Below, piece after piece: positions 17,527-27,801 of a stretch of 64,000 nt of DNA. Source of the DNA: Pseudomonas fluorescens (GTDB taxonomy: Bacteria; Pseudomonadota; Gammaproteobacteria; Pseudomonadales; Pseudomonadaceae); assembly GCF_900636825.1 (NCBI RefSeq), contig NZ_LR134318.1, positions 1,273,501 to 1,337,500 of the forward strand, read 5' to 3'. The notes beneath the pieces were generated by a model, which was not told the DNA's origin, searched no databases, and saw only the letters and a list, made by a program, of their open reading frames with translations. Every line of letters starts with the position of its first letter. Position 1 is the first letter of the stretch. A program made the translations under genes and the position numbers.

Positions 17527-17562
17527 AAAGAGGCTGCCCGCTCACGCGCGCAGCCTCTTTTC
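17527..17562 (+). terminator. Rho-independent terminator after tsf
   Basis: AAAGAGGCTGC (17527-17537) pairs with GCAGCCTCTTT (17550-17560), followed by T, 24 bases after the tsf stop. Confidence 0.85.
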
Positions 17563-17625
17563 AGATGGGGTAACCAATTTTTAGTTGGTTTACGCCTGGA
17601 ACTGACTTACAAAGCCATGTTCCGA

Positions 17626-17644
17626 TGGCGCTGAAGCAGCGCCA
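17626..17644 (+). promoter_or_regulatory. Hairpin in the pyrH upstream region
   Basis: TGGCGCTG and CAGCGCCA form a perfect 8-bp stem with an AAG loop, 70 bases before the pyrH start and without a T-run. A pyrH leader structure is possible; no function is known to me. Confidence 0.35.
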
Positions 17645-17713
17645 AGCTAGAGTGAACGCCAGCTGTAAACAGCTCGCAAAGAATTTTTAAATACGCCGCA
17701 GGAGAGATTCGCA

Positions 17714-18457
17714 ATGGCTCAGCAGGGCAGTGGTTATCAGGCTCGCTATAAACGCATTCTACTCAAGCTTAGCGGCGAGGCCCTGATGGGCTCGGAAGAG
17801 TTCGGGATCGATCCAAAAGTGCTGGATCGCATGGCGCTGGAAGTCGGCCAACTGGTCGGCATCGGCGTTCAGGTTGGTCTGGTGATCGGCGGCGGCAACC
17901 TGTTCCGTGGCGAAGCCCTGAGCAAAGCCGGTATGGATCGGGTCACAGGCGACCACATGGGCATGCTGGCCACTGTGATGAACGCCCTGGCCATGCGCGA
18001 CGCGCTGGAACGTGCCAATATTTCGGCCATCGTCATGTCGGCGATTTCCATGGTTGGCGTGACCGATCACTATGATCGTCGCAAGGCCATGCGCCATTTG
18101 AACTCCAAAGACGTCGTGATCTTCGCGGCGGGTACCGGCAATCCGTTCTTCACCACGGATTCGGCAGCCTGCCTGCGTGCTATCGAAATCGACGCCGACG
18201 TTGTGCTCAAAGCAACCAAGGTCGATGGCGTTTACACTGCAGACCCGTTCAAAGACCCGCATGCCGAGAAGTTCGATCATCTGACTTATGATGAAGTGCT
18301 GGATCGCAAGCTGGGTGTGATGGATCTGACCGCTATCTGCCTGTGCCGCGACCACAAAATGCCGTTGCGCGTATTCAACATGAACAAGCCCGGCGCCCTG
18401 CTGAATATCGTCCACGGCGGCGCTGAAGGCACTCTGATCGAGGAAGGCCAACAATGA
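17714..18457 (+). CDS. pyrH: UMP kinase
   Basis: Hexameric bacterial UMP kinase of the amino-acid-kinase fold, making UDP from UMP and ATP. The 247 residues include the N-terminal [14 protein letters not shown], the glycine-rich [13 protein letters not shown] and the UMP-site region [24 protein letters not shown] lies 8 bases before the ATG. It overlaps frr by 4 bp (ATGA), the conserved pyrH-frr arrangement. Confidence 0.96.
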   Translation: MAQQGSGYQARYKRILLKLSGEALMGSEEFGIDPKVLDRMALEVGQLVGIGVQVGLVIGGGNLFRGEALSKAGMDRVTGDHMGMLATVMNALAMRDALERANISAIVMSAISMVGVTDHYDRRKAMRHLNSKDVVIFAAGTGNPFFTTDSAACLRAIEIDADVVLKATKVDGVYTADPFKDPHAEKFDHLTYDEVLDRKLGVMDLTAICLCRDHKMPLRVFNMNKPGALLNIVHGGAEGTLIEEGQQ

Positions 18458-19011
18458 TCAACGAAATCAAAAAAGACGCCCAAGCGCGCATGCAAAAATC
18501 CCTCGAGTCTCTGAACCATGCGTTCGGTCAGATTCGTACCGGCAAGGCTCACCCGAGCATTCTTGGTAGCGTGATGGTGCCTTACTACGGCACTGATACC
18601 CCGCTGAGCGGCGTCGCCAACGTTACCGTGAAAGACTCGCGCACTCTTCAAGTCGTGGCCTTCGAGCGCAACATGCTCGCTGCTGTCGACAAAGCGATCC
18701 AGAGCGCTGGCCTGAACCTCAACCCGACCAACCTTGGCGAGTTGCTGCTGATCCCGATGCCTGCCCTCACCGAAGAAACCCGCAAAGGTTTCACCAAGCA
18801 GGCACGTAGCGCAGCGGAAGACGCCCGTGTTGCGGTGCGCAACATTCGTCGCGATGCGTTGGGTGAGCTGAAGAAGCTGGTCAAGGACAAGGAGATCAGC
18901 GAAGACGAAGAGCGTCGTGCTGTCGCTGATATCGACAAGCTGACCAAAGATGCCGAGGCCCAGATCACCAAGGCCACGGACGAGAAAGAAAAAGACCTGA
19001 TGGCCGTATAA
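18454..19011 (+). CDS. frr: Ribosome recycling factor
   Basis: Splits post-termination ribosomes together with EF-G. The 185-residue protein has the usual length and signatures: [29 protein letters not shown] and [17 protein letters not shown]. Its start overlaps the pyrH stop, so translation is coupled. uppS follows 14 bp later. Confidence 0.96.
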   Translation: MINEIKKDAQARMQKSLESLNHAFGQIRTGKAHPSILGSVMVPYYGTDTPLSGVANVTVKDSRTLQVVAFERNMLAAVDKAIQSAGLNLNPTNLGELLLIPMPALTEETRKGFTKQARSAAEDARVAVRNIRRDALGELKKLVKDKEISEDEERRAVADIDKLTKDAEAQITKATDEKEKDLMAV

Positions 19012-19025
19012 GGGTCGAGCTTTAA

Positions 19026-19781
19026 ATGGACAAGACCAAGCAGACTGCGCCGTCCGCGGTGCCGCGCCATGTCGCGATCATCATGGATGGCAATAATCGC
19101 TGGGCGAAAAAACGCTTCATGCCCGGTGTCGCCGGGCATAAAGCGGGCGTGGACGCTGTGCGGGCCGTGATCGAGGTGTGCGCTGAGGCCAAGGTCGAAG
19201 TGTTGACGCTGTTCGCGTTCTCCAGTGAGAACTGGCAGCGCCCGGCCGATGAAGTGAGCGCCTTGATGGACCTGTTCTTCAAGGCGTTGCGTCGTGAGGC
19301 CAAGCGCCTGAACGACAACAACATCAGCCTGCGCATCATCGGTGACCGCTCGCGCTTCCATCCGGAGCTGCAAGCGGCGATGCGTGAAGCCGAAGCCATG
19401 ACCGTCGGCGCCAACCGCTTTGTCCTGCAGATCGCTGCCAACTATGGCGGTCAGTGGGACATCGCCCAGGCTGCACAGCGTCTGGCGCGTGAAGTTCAGG
19501 CGGGCCATTTGCGCCCCGAGGACATCACGCCCGATCTGCTGCAGACGTGCCTGGCGACCGGCGATCTGCCGTTGCCGGACCTGTGCATCCGCACGGGTGG
19601 CGAGCACCGCATCAGCAATTTCCTGCTGTGGCAGCTGGCCTACGCCGAGTTGTACTTCTCCGACCTGTTCTGGCCGGACTTCAAACACGATGCCATGCGC
19701 ACTGCGCTGGCCGATTTCGCTTCGCGCCAGCGTCGCTTCGGTAAAACGAGCGAGCAGGTTGAAGCTGGAGCCCGGGTTTAA
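19026..19781 (+). CDS. uppS: Undecaprenyl diphosphate synthase
   Basis: cis-Prenyltransferase that adds eight isopentenyl units to farnesyl diphosphate, giving the C55 carrier for peptidoglycan and O-antigen. The 251 residues contain the catalytic-Asp motif IIMDGNNRWAKKRF, FAFSSENWQRP and the C-terminal substrate motif LCIRTGGEHRISNFLLWQ. Its stop overlaps the cdsA start (TAATG). Together with dxr here and ispD/ispF further on, it places several isoprenoid steps in this window. Confidence 0.96.
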   Translation: MDKTKQTAPSAVPRHVAIIMDGNNRWAKKRFMPGVAGHKAGVDAVRAVIEVCAEAKVEVLTLFAFSSENWQRPADEVSALMDLFFKALRREAKRLNDNNISLRIIGDRSRFHPELQAAMREAEAMTVGANRFVLQIAANYGGQWDIAQAAQRLAREVQAGHLRPEDITPDLLQTCLATGDLPLPDLCIRTGGEHRISNFLLWQLAYAELYFSDLFWPDFKHDAMRTALADFASRQRRFGKTSEQVEAGARV

Positions 19782-20587
19782 TGCTTAAACAACGAATCAT
19801 CACTGCACTGATCCTGCTGCCCATCGCCTTGTGCGGATTTTTTCTGCTCGAAGGCTCCGCGTTCGCATTGTTCATCGGGCTGGTCGTCACGCTCGGTGCC
19901 TGGGAATGGGCGCGGCTGGCGGGCTTCACGGCTCAGTCGTTCCGCGTTGGCTTCGCCGCCGTCGTCGCGTTGATGTTGTTAGTGATGCATCTGCGCCCCG
20001 GGCTTGCACCGTGGGTCCTGGGCGCCTCCGTGCTGTGGTGGGCTGTCGCAACGTACCTGGTGTTGACTTATCCACAGTCCAGCAAGCGTTGGTCCAGCGC
20101 CGCCACCAAGTTGGCGATTGGCCTGTTGATCCTGCTGCCGGCCTGGCAAGGCTTGGTGCAGATCAAGCAGTATCCGCTGGGCAACTGGCTGATCATGGCG
20201 GTGATGGTCTTGGTGTGGGGCGCTGATATAGGCGCGTATTTTTCCGGCCGTGCTTTCGGCAAGCGCAAACTCGCGCCTCAAGTGAGCCCCGGTAAAAGCT
20301 GGGAGGGCGTCTATGGCGGCCTCGCCTTGAGTCTGGTGATCACCGCGATTGTCGGTCTGGTGCGGGACTGGGCGGTGGCTGAGCTGCTCAAAGGCCTGAT
20401 CGGGGCTGCGTTGATCGTGTTCATTTCCGTGGTGGGCGACCTGACCGAAAGCATGTTCAAGCGCCAGTCCGGTATCAAGGACAGCAGTAATCTGTTGCCC
20501 GGTCATGGCGGTGTGCTGGATCGCATCGACAGTCTGACTGCAGCCATTCCGGTGTTCGCCGTCCTCCTGTGGATGGCCGCACCGTGA
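19781..20587 (+). CDS. cdsA: Phosphatidate cytidylyltransferase
   Basis: Integral membrane enzyme making CDP-diacylglycerol from CTP and phosphatidate, the branch point of phospholipid synthesis. The 268-residue sequence has about eight hydrophobic segments and the CdsA signature [20 protein letters not shown] followed by VLDRIDS. It overlaps uppS by one base and dxr by four. Confidence 0.95.
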   Translation: MLKQRIITALILLPIALCGFFLLEGSAFALFIGLVVTLGAWEWARLAGFTAQSFRVGFAAVVALMLLVMHLRPGLAPWVLGASVLWWAVATYLVLTYPQSSKRWSSAATKLAIGLLILLPAWQGLVQIKQYPLGNWLIMAVMVLVWGADIGAYFSGRAFGKRKLAPQVSPGKSWEGVYGGLALSLVITAIVGLVRDWAVAELLKGLIGAALIVFISVVGDLTESMFKRQSGIKDSSNLLPGHGGVLDRIDSLTAAIPVFAVLLWMAAP

Positions 20588-21774
20588 GCCGTCCCCAGCA
20601 GATCACCGTTCTTGGCGCTACCGGTTCGATCGGTCTGAGCACCCTTGATGTGATTGCGCGGCACCCTGAGCGCTATCAGGTTTTCGCATTGACCGGCTTC
20701 ACTCGATTGAGTGAGTTGTTCGCGTTGTGTGTGCGCCATGTGCCGCAGTTTGCGGTGGTGCCGCAGATCGAATCCGCTCGAGGCTTGCAGGATGATCTGC
20801 GTGCCGCCGGTTTGCCGACCCGTGTTCTGGTTGGTGAAGAGGGCTTGTGCCAAGTCGCCTCCGCGCCGGAAGTCGACGCCGTGATGGCGGCGATTGTCGG
20901 GGCGGCAGGGCTTCGCCCGACGCTGGCTGCGGTCGAGGCTGGCAAAAAAATTCTTCTGGCTAATAAAGAGGCGCTGGTGATGTCCGGCGCCTTGTTCATG
21001 CAGGCGGTGCGCAAAAGTGGTTCTGTATTGCTGCCGATCGACAGCGAACACAACGCAATTTTTCAGTGCATGCCGCGGGATTTTTCGCGCGGACTGAGCG
21101 CGGTGGGTGTGCGGCGGATTTTGCTTACAGCCTCTGGTGGTCCTTTCCGGCAGACGCCGATGAGCGAACTGGAGCATGTTTCACCGGACCAGGCCTGTGC
21201 GCATCCGAACTGGTCCATGGGGCGCAAGATCTCCGTGGATTCGGCGAGCATGATGAACAAGGGGCTCGAGCTGATCGAAGCCTGCTGGTTGTTCGACGCC
21301 AAGCCTTCACAGGTCGAGGTGGTGATCCATCCGCAAAGCGTGATTCACTCGCTGGTCGACTATGTGGATGGCTCGGTTCTGGCGCAATTGGGTAACCCTG
21401 ACATGCGCACACCGATCGCCAACGCGCTGGCCTGGCCCGAGCGCATTGATTCAGGTGTGGCACCGCTGGACCTGTTTGCAATTGCGCGTCTGGATTTCGA
21501 AGCGCCGGACGAACAGCGCTTCCCGTGCCTGCGTCTCGCACGGCAAGCCGCCGAGGCGGGTGACAGCGCGCCGGCAATGTTGAACGCGGCCAATGAAGTC
21601 GCTGTGGCTGCGTTTCTCGACAGGCGGGTTCGCTACCTCGAAATCGCGAGTATCATCGAGGACGTATTGAGCCGAGAGCCGGTGGTTGCGCTGGGTGATC
21701 TCGATAGCGTATTCACTGCCGATGCCAGGGCTCGCGTTCTGGCCGAGGAATGGCTGAAGCGATACGGCCGATAG
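20584..21774 (+). CDS. dxr: 1-deoxy-D-xylulose-5-phosphate reductoisomerase
   Basis: First committed step of the MEP isoprenoid pathway: DXP to 2-C-methyl-D-erythritol 4-phosphate with NADPH; target of fosmidomycin. The NADPH motif [18 protein letters not shown] opens the protein. [26 protein letters not shown] and [12 protein letters not shown] carry the metal and substrate residues. I place the start at the GTG at 20584, which overlaps the cdsA stop by 4 bp (GTGA) and gives 396 residues; the in-frame ATG at 20569 lies inside cdsA and lacks a better ribosome site. Confidence 0.94.
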   Translation: MSRPQQITVLGATGSIGLSTLDVIARHPERYQVFALTGFTRLSELFALCVRHVPQFAVVPQIESARGLQDDLRAAGLPTRVLVGEEGLCQVASAPEVDAVMAAIVGAAGLRPTLAAVEAGKKILLANKEALVMSGALFMQAVRKSGSVLLPIDSEHNAIFQCMPRDFSRGLSAVGVRRILLTASGGPFRQTPMSELEHVSPDQACAHPNWSMGRKISVDSASMMNKGLELIEACWLFDAKPSQVEVVIHPQSVIHSLVDYVDGSVLAQLGNPDMRTPIANALAWPERIDSGVAPLDLFAIARLDFEAPDEQRFPCLRLARQAAEAGDSAPAMLNAANEVAVAAFLDRRVRYLEIASIIEDVLSREPVVALGDLDSVFTADARARVLAEEWLKRYGR

Positions 21775-21828
21775 GTTTTGCAACACAATGGCTGCATGCG
21801 GCACTGAACGGGATTGCGGAGAAAGTAG

Positions 21829-23181
21829 ATGAGCGCGCTCTATATGATTGCCGGCACCCTGATCGCTTTGGGTGTTCTGGTCACCTTTCACGAATTCGGC
21901 CACTTCTGGGTCGCGCGTCGCTGTGGCGTCAAGGTTCTGCGCTTCTCCGTGGGCTTCGGCATGCCACTGCTGCGCTGGCATGACAAGCAAGGCACGGAAT
22001 TCGTTGTCGCGGCGATTCCGTTGGGTGGCTACGTCAAAATGCTCGACGAGCGCGAAGGCGAAGTCCCGGTCGATCAGCTTGATCAGTCGTTCAATCGCAA
22101 GTCGGTTCGCCAGCGTATCGCTATCGTAGCGGCGGGTCCGATCGCCAATTTTCTTTTGGCCCTGGTGTTTTTCTGGGTGCTGGCCATGCTCGGCAGTGAG
22201 CAGGTTCGTCCGGTCATCGGTGCCGTCGAGTCCGGCAGTATTGCTGCCAAGGCAGGGTTGAGTCCGGGGCAGGAGATCATCGCCATTGACGGTGAGCCGA
22301 CTTCGGGTTGGGCTGCGGTCAATTTGCAATTGGTGCGTCGCCTCGGCGAGAGCGGCTCTCTGCAACTGATGGTGCGCGAGCAGGGCGCTACGGCGGAATC
22401 ACCTCGTGAGCTGGCGCTGGATAACTGGCTGAAAGGCGCCGATGAGCCTGATCCGATTCGCTCACTTGGCATTCGTCCATGGCGCCCGGCGCTGCCACCC
22501 GTGCTGGCCGAACTTGATCCGAAAGGCCCGGCCCAGGCTGCGGGCTTGAAGACCGGCGATCGGTTGCTGGCGCTCGATGGTCAGTCGTTGAATGACTGGC
22601 AGCAGGTGGTCGACACCGTTCGTACGCGTCCTGATACCAAAATCATGCTGCGCATCGAGCGCGACAGTGCTCAAATCGACGTCCCGGTGACCTTGGCTGC
22701 ACGTGGCGACAGTAAATCGCCGAGCGGTTATCTCGGTGCTGGGGTGAAGGCGATCGACTGGCCGCCGGAGATGATCCGCGAGGTCAGCTACGGCCCATTG
22801 GCTGCGATTGGCGAGGGTGCCCGACGCACCTGGACCATGAGCATCCTGACGCTGGATTCACTGAAGAAAATGCTGTTCGGCGAGCTCTCGGTAAAAAACT
22901 TGAGTGGACCGATAACCATTGCTAAAGTGGCGGGCGCTTCTGCCCAGTCGGGCGTCGCTGATTTCCTGAATTTCCTTGCTTATCTGAGTATTAGCCTGGG
23001 TGTTCTGAATTTGCTGCCCATTCCTGTACTGGATGGGGGACATTTGTTGTTTTATCTGATCGAGTGGGTGCGTGGTCGCCCCTTGTCGGATCGGGTGCAA
23101 GGTTGGGGGATACAGATCGGTATCAGTTTGGTGGTCGGGGTGATGTTGCTTGCTCTGGTCAACGATCTGGGTCGACTGTAA
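21829..23181 (+). CDS. rseP: Site-2 intramembrane protease RseP (MucP)
   Basis: Inner-membrane zinc protease of 450 residues that cuts the anti-sigma factor (RseA; MucA in Pseudomonas) after DegS/AlgW, releasing AlgU/RpoE. Active-site motifs: HEFGH in TFHEFGHFWVARR in the first membrane helix, and LLPIPVLDGGHLLFYL near the C-terminus. Two PDZ domains lie between, around residues 120-200 and 220-300. The gene precedes bamA, as in other gammaproteobacteria, linking envelope stress control to outer-membrane protein assembly. Confidence 0.95.
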   Translation: MSALYMIAGTLIALGVLVTFHEFGHFWVARRCGVKVLRFSVGFGMPLLRWHDKQGTEFVVAAIPLGGYVKMLDEREGEVPVDQLDQSFNRKSVRQRIAIVAAGPIANFLLALVFFWVLAMLGSEQVRPVIGAVESGSIAAKAGLSPGQEIIAIDGEPTSGWAAVNLQLVRRLGESGSLQLMVREQGATAESPRELALDNWLKGADEPDPIRSLGIRPWRPALPPVLAELDPKGPAQAAGLKTGDRLLALDGQSLNDWQQVVDTVRTRPDTKIMLRIERDSAQIDVPVTLAARGDSKSPSGYLGAGVKAIDWPPEMIREVSYGPLAAIGEGARRTWTMSILTLDSLKKMLFGELSVKNLSGPITIAKVAGASAQSGVADFLNFLAYLSISLGVLNLLPIPVLDGGHLLFYLIEWVRGRPLSDRVQGWGIQIGISLVVGVMLLALVNDLGRL

Positions 23182-23201
23182 CGCTTCGCTGAATTGCGAA
23201 T

Positions 23202-23227
23202 CTGCCGCATTTTGCGGCAGTTTGTTT
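23202..23227 (+). terminator. Terminator-like hairpin between rseP and bamA
   Basis: CTGCCGCA pairs with TGCGGCAG around a TTT loop, followed by TTTGTTT. It lies 20 bases after the rseP stop and ends 28 bases before bamA, so rseP read-through into bamA would be reduced unless bamA has a nearby promoter. Confidence 0.65.
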
Positions 23228-23255
23228 ATTGCCAGTTGGAATAAGAAAGGACTTC

Positions 23256-25646
23256 ATGAAACGTCTGCTGCTAACTGCGGTTCTCACCGTATTGATGATC
23301 GCCGAAGTTCACGCCGAGTCCTTCACTATCTCTGATATTCGCGTCAATGGCCTCCAGCGGGTCTCCGCGGGTAGTGTCTTTGGTGCCTTGCCGTTGAACG
23401 TCGGCGAGCAGGCGGATGATCGTCGCCTGGTGGAATCCACTCGTGCGTTGTTCAAGACCGGTTTCTTTCAAGATATCCAGCTGGGCCGCGAAGGCAACGT
23501 TCTGGTGATCACGGTCGTCGAGCGCCCATCCGTCGCCAGTATCGAGATCGAAGGCAACAAGGCGATCTCCACAGAAGACCTGATGAAAGGTCTCAAGCAA
23601 TCCGGTCTGGCCGAAGGCGAGATCTTCCAGCGTGCCACCCTTGAGGGTGTGCGTAACGAGCTGCAGCGTCAATACGTCGCTCAGGGCCGCTATTCGGCGA
23701 CCGTCGATACCGAAGTAGTCTCGCAGCCACGTAACCGCGTTGGTCTGAAAGTGAATATCAACGAAGGTACCGTTGCCGCCATCCAGCACATCAACGTGGT
23801 GGGCAACACGGTTTTCCCTGAAGAAGACCTGACCGACCTGTTCGAACTGAAAACCACCAACTGGCTGTCGTTCTTCAAGAACGATGACAAGTACGCCCGT
23901 GAAAAACTGTCCGGTGACCTGGAGCGTCTGCGTTCCTACTACCTGGACCGTGGCTACATCAATATGGATATCGCTTCGACGCAGGTGTCCATCACCCCTG
24001 ACAAGAAGCACGTCTACATCACGGTCAACGTGACCGAAGGCGAAAAATACACCGTTCGTGACGTCAAGCTCAGCGGCGACCTGAAAGTCCCTGAAGACCA
24101 GGTCAAATCGTTGCTGCTGGTGCAGAAGGGCCAAGTGTTCTCGCGCAAGCTGATGACCACCACTTCCGAGCTGATCACCCGTCGTCTGGGTAACGAGGGT
24201 TACACCTTCGCCAACGTCAACGGCGTGCCGCAGCCGCACGATGATGATCACACGGTAGACATTCTGTTTGCTGTCGATCCAGGCAAGCGCGCTTACGTCA
24301 ATCGCATCAACTTCCGTGGCAACACCAAGTCGGAAGACGAAGTGCTGCGTCGTGAAATGCGTCAGATGGAAGGTGGCTGGGCTTCGACGTACCTGATCGA
24401 TCAATCCAAGACCCGTCTCGAGCGTCTGGGCTTCTTCAAGGAAGTCAACGTTGAAACCCCGGCTGTGCCAGGTGTCGACGATCAGGTCGACGTGAACTAC
24501 AGCGTGGAAGAACAGGCTTCCGGCTCGATCACCGCCAGCGTCGGTTTCGCTCAGAGCGCCGGTCTGATCCTCGGTGGTTCGATCACTCAGAACAACTTCC
24601 TCGGTACCGGTAACCGCGTCAGCGTCGGCCTGACCCGAAGCGAATACCAGAGCCGCTACAACTTCGGCTACGTTGACCCGTACTGGACCGCCGATGGCGT
24701 GAGCCTGGGTTACAACGCGTTCTATCGCACCACTGACTACGATGACCTTGATGTCGACGTAGCAAGCTATGCGGTAGACAGCCTGGGTGCTGGCGTAAAC
24801 GTCGGCTATCCGATCAGCGAGACTTCGCGTCTGACTTTCGGTCTGTCCGTTCAACAGGATGAGATCAAGACCGGTCAGTACACCGTTGACGAGATTTTCG
24901 ACTTCGTTAACCAGGAAGGCGACAAGTACTTGAACTTCAAGGCTTCGGCCGGTTGGTCCGAATCGACCTTGAACAAAGGCGTCTTGCCAACCCGTGGTCG
25001 TTCGCAGAGCCTGACGCTGGAATCGACGATTCCTGGCAGTGACCTGTCGTTCTTCAAGCTCGATTACCGTGGTCAGTTGTTCCAGCCGATCACTGAAAAC
25101 TACACCCTGCGTCTGCACACCGAATTGGGTTATGGCGACGGTTACGGTTCGACTGACGGCTTGCCGTTCTATGAAAACTACTATGCTGGTGGTTTCAACT
25201 CGGTTCGTGGCTTTAAGGACAGTACTCTTGGTCCTCGCAGTACCCCGAGCCGTGGCCAAGGGGTAACCGGTAACACAGGCACACTCGCTGACCCGGATCA
25301 GGATCCACTGCCGTTCGGTGGTAACGTGTTGATCCAGGGTGGTGTTGAAGTTCTGTTCCCGCTGCCGTTTGTTAAAGATCAGCGCTCCCTGCGTACCTCG
25401 GTATTCTGGGACGTCGGTAACGTATTCGACTCCAAGTGCGACAAGACTTCCAACGCTGCAGCCGGTTCTTCTTCCAGCACGCAGTGCAACGACATCAGCC
25501 TGAGCAACATGGCGAGTTCCGTTGGTGTAGGCGTGACCTGGGTCACCGCACTGGGTCCTCTGAGCTTCGCGCTGGCCATGCCGATCAAGAAACCGGATGA
25601 AGCTGAAACTCAAGTGTTCCAATTCTCCCTTGGCCAGACCTTCTAA
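23256..25646 (+). CDS. bamA: Outer-membrane protein assembly factor BamA
   Basis: Core of the BAM complex that folds beta-barrel proteins into the outer membrane. The 796-residue precursor has a signal peptide (MKRLLLTAVLTVLMIAEVHA), five POTRA domains up to about residue 420 and a 16-strand barrel ending in a C-terminal Phe (FSLGQTF). The conserved loop-6 motif is present as SVRGFKDSTLG. The ATG at 23256 is preceded by AAGAAAGGA; an earlier in-frame ATG would put charged residues before the signal peptide. Confidence 0.96.
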   Translation: MKRLLLTAVLTVLMIAEVHAESFTISDIRVNGLQRVSAGSVFGALPLNVGEQADDRRLVESTRALFKTGFFQDIQLGREGNVLVITVVERPSVASIEIEGNKAISTEDLMKGLKQSGLAEGEIFQRATLEGVRNELQRQYVAQGRYSATVDTEVVSQPRNRVGLKVNINEGTVAAIQHINVVGNTVFPEEDLTDLFELKTTNWLSFFKNDDKYAREKLSGDLERLRSYYLDRGYINMDIASTQVSITPDKKHVYITVNVTEGEKYTVRDVKLSGDLKVPEDQVKSLLLVQKGQVFSRKLMTTTSELITRRLGNEGYTFANVNGVPQPHDDDHTVDILFAVDPGKRAYVNRINFRGNTKSEDEVLRREMRQMEGGWASTYLIDQSKTRLERLGFFKEVNVETPAVPGVDDQVDVNYSVEEQASGSITASVGFAQSAGLILGGSITQNNFLGTGNRVSVGLTRSEYQSRYNFGYVDPYWTADGVSLGYNAFYRTTDYDDLDVDVASYAVDSLGAGVNVGYPISETSRLTFGLSVQQDEIKTGQYTVDEIFDFVNQEGDKYLNFKASAGWSESTLNKGVLPTRGRSQSLTLESTIPGSDLSFFKLDYRGQLFQPITENYTLRLHTELGYGDGYGSTDGLPFYENYYAGGFNSVRGFKDSTLGPRSTPSRGQGVTGNTGTLADPDQDPLPFGGNVLIQGGVEVLFPLPFVKDQRSLRTSVFWDVGNVFDSKCDKTSNAAAGSSSSTQCNDISLSNMASSVGVGVTWVTALGPLSFALAMPIKKPDEAETQVFQFSLGQTF

Positions 25647-25691
25647 GCGTCTGACCCTAGATAACGACAATGGATTTTGTAGGAGTGCATC

Positions 25692-26195
25692 GTGCGTAAG
25701 TTGACTCAATTGGTTCTCCTGGCCTCCGTGCTGGTGGCAGGCCCGGCATTTGCCGACATGAAAATCGCCGTTCTGAACTATCAGATGGCTCTGCTCGAAT
25801 CCGACGCCGCCAAGAAATACGCCGTGGATGCCGAGAAGAAGTTTGGCCCGCAACTGTCCAAGCTGAAGACCCTGGAAAGCAGTGCCAAAGGTATTCAGGA
25901 TCGTCTGATGGCCGGTGGCGACAAAATGCAGCAAGGCGAGCGTGAGCGTCTGGAACTGGAATTCAAGCAAAAGGCCCGCGACTTCCAGTTCCAGTCCAAG
26001 GAACTGAACGAAGCCAAAGCCGTTGCCGACCGCGAGATGCTCAAGCAACTGAAGCCGAAACTGGACAGCGCTGTGGAAGAAGTCATCAAGAAAGGTGGTT
26101 TTGACCTGGTGTTCGAGCGTGGCGCAGTGATCGATGTCAAACCTCAGTACGACATCACGCGCCAGGTTATCGAGCGCATGAATCAGCTGAAGTAA
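25692..26195 (+). CDS. skp: Periplasmic chaperone Skp (OmpH/HlpA)
   Basis: Trimeric periplasmic holdase that carries unfolded outer-membrane proteins to BAM. The 167-residue precursor has a signal peptide ending PAFA/DMKI, then MKIAVLNYQMALLESDAAKK and a long charged helical region (residues 50-130) that forms the tentacles. The start is GTG at 25692 with TAGGAG 7 bases before it. It lies between bamA and lpxD as in E. coli. Confidence 0.93.
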   Translation: MRKLTQLVLLASVLVAGPAFADMKIAVLNYQMALLESDAAKKYAVDAEKKFGPQLSKLKTLESSAKGIQDRLMAGGDKMQQGERERLELEFKQKARDFQFQSKELNEAKAVADREMLKQLKPKLDSAVEEVIKKGGFDLVFERGAVIDVKPQYDITRQVIERMNQLK

Positions 26196-26198
26196 CCC

Positions 26199-27254
26199 AT
26201 GACCGCGACTATCAAGCTCGGCCAGTTGGCCGAGTTCCTCGGCGCCACCCTGCGTGGCGACCCGGAGAAGCCAATTACTGGGCTGGCCACTTTGCAAGAG
26301 GCCGGCCCAGCTCAGTTGAGCTTTCTGGCAAATCCTCAATACCGCAAATTCCTGGCCGGTTCCCAGGCAGCAGCACTGTTGCTCAAGGAAGCCGATGCCG
26401 ATGGTTTTACCGGTAATGCGCTGGTGGTGCCTGATCCTTATCTGGCTTACGCGCGTATCTCGCATTTGTTCGATTCCAAGCCAAAAGCTTCGCCCGGCAT
26501 TCATCCGACAGCGGTGATCGCAGCGGACGCAGTGGTCGATCCAACTGCCAGCATTGGTCCCTTCGTGGTGATCGAGACTGGCGCGCGAATCGGTGCGCAG
26601 GTGACGCTGGGTGCGCATTGTGTCGTCGGCGCCCGCAGCGAAATCGGTGAGGGTGGTTGGCTCGCGCCCCGCGTGACGCTTTATCACGACGTCCGTATCG
26701 GCAAGCGCGTGGTCATTCAGTCAGGGGCAGTGCTAGGCGGGGAAGGCTTTGGCTTTGCCAACGAAAAAGGCGTCTGGCAGAAGATCGCGCAGATCGGTGG
26801 CGTGACCATTGGCGACGATGTGGAGATTGGCGTGAATACCGCCATCGACCGCGGCGCCCTGGCCGATACCGTGATCGGCAATGGCGTAAAGCTCGACAAC
26901 CAGATTCAGATTGCGCACAACGTCCAGGTGGGTGACCACACCGCAATGGCCGCGTGCGTGGGCATCTCCGGCAGCACCAAAATCGGCAAGCACTGCATGC
27001 TGGCTGGCGGTGTTGGCCTGGTTGGCCACATCGACATTTGCGACAACGTTTTCCTCACCGGAATGACCATGGTGACTCACTCGATTACCGAGCCGGGCGC
27101 TTATTCTTCCGGCACAGCCATGCAACCGGCGGCCGAGTGGCGCAAGAGCGCGGCCCGCATTCGTCAGCTCGATGATATTGCGCGACGTTTGAAACAGCTG
27201 GAAAAGCGCGTAGGGGAAGTGACCCCTGACGGCAATGCTTCATCAGATGGCTGA
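26199..27254 (+). CDS. lpxD: UDP-3-O-acyl-glucosamine N-acyltransferase LpxD
   Basis: Third step of lipid A synthesis: N-acylation of UDP-3-O-acyl-glucosamine with 3-hydroxyacyl-ACP. The 351-residue protein has an N-terminal substrate domain ([16 protein letters not shown]), a left-handed beta-helix of hexapeptides and the catalytic-His region [19 protein letters not shown]-terminal helix ([17 protein letters not shown]) closes the trimer. It begins 3 bp after skp. Confidence 0.95.
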   Translation: MTATIKLGQLAEFLGATLRGDPEKPITGLATLQEAGPAQLSFLANPQYRKFLAGSQAAALLLKEADADGFTGNALVVPDPYLAYARISHLFDSKPKASPGIHPTAVIAADAVVDPTASIGPFVVIETGARIGAQVTLGAHCVVGARSEIGEGGWLAPRVTLYHDVRIGKRVVIQSGAVLGGEGFGFANEKGVWQKIAQIGGVTIGDDVEIGVNTAIDRGALADTVIGNGVKLDNQIQIAHNVQVGDHTAMAACVGISGSTKIGKHCMLAGGVGLVGHIDICDNVFLTGMTMVTHSITEPGAYSSGTAMQPAAEWRKSAARIRQLDDIARRLKQLEKRVGEVTPDGNASSDG

Positions 27255-27360
27255 TACCATTTCCATATCAAGTGTGCACAGCCTCTAGACTGCCTCCTTG
27301 ATTTGCTAGAGGAGTGCGCGTCAGTCGCGCTCCCAATCTTTACATAGGCTTCCCCCCGAA

Positions 27361-27801
27361 ATGATGGACATCAACGAGATTCGCGAATACCTGCCTCACC
27401 GTTACCCGTTCCTGCTGGTGGACCGGGTGGTGGAACTGGACACTGAAGGCAAGCGCATTCGCGCCTACAAGAATGTCAGCATCAATGAGCCGTTCTTCAA
27501 TGGTCATTTCCCTGCGCATCCAATCATGCCGGGCGTGCTGATCATCGAAGCAATGGCACAGGCTGCCGGGATCCTCGGTTTCAAAATGCTTGATGTGAAG
27601 CCTGCCGACGGCACGCTTTATTACTTCGTCGGCTCCGACAAGCTGCGTTTCCGCCAGCCTGTGCTGCCAGGCGATCAGTTGATCCTGGAAGCCAAGTTCA
27701 TCAGTTGCAAGCGCCAGATCTGGAAGTTCGAATGCCAGGCTTCGGTCGATGGCAAGCCAGTCTGCTCCGCTGAAATCATCTGTGCGGAACGCAAGCTATG
27801 A
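27361..27801 (+). CDS. fabZ: 3-hydroxyacyl-ACP dehydratase FabZ
   Basis: Hot-dog-fold dehydratase of fatty-acid elongation, making trans-2-enoyl-ACP. The 146 residues include [13 protein letters not shown], with the catalytic His in [10 protein letters not shown] and the Glu in [12 protein letters not shown]. Two ATG codons (27361 and 27364) are possible starts. It overlaps lpxA by 4 bp, placing it where fatty-acid and lipid A synthesis compete for hydroxyacyl-ACP. Confidence 0.95.
   Translation: MMDINEIREYLPHRYPFLLVDRVVELDTEGKRIRAYKNVSINEPFFNGHFPAHPIMPGVLIIEAMAQAAGILGFKMLDVKPADGTLYYFVGSDKLRFRQPVLPGDQLILEAKFISCKRQIWKFECQASVDGKPVCSAEIICAERKL

Noticed and set aside
23271..26687. A 1138-codon open frame antisense to bamA, skp and part of lpxD
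   Set aside because: It mirrors the codon pattern of highly expressed high-GC genes on the other strand. Its translation has no recognisable motifs and crosses three well-supported genes.
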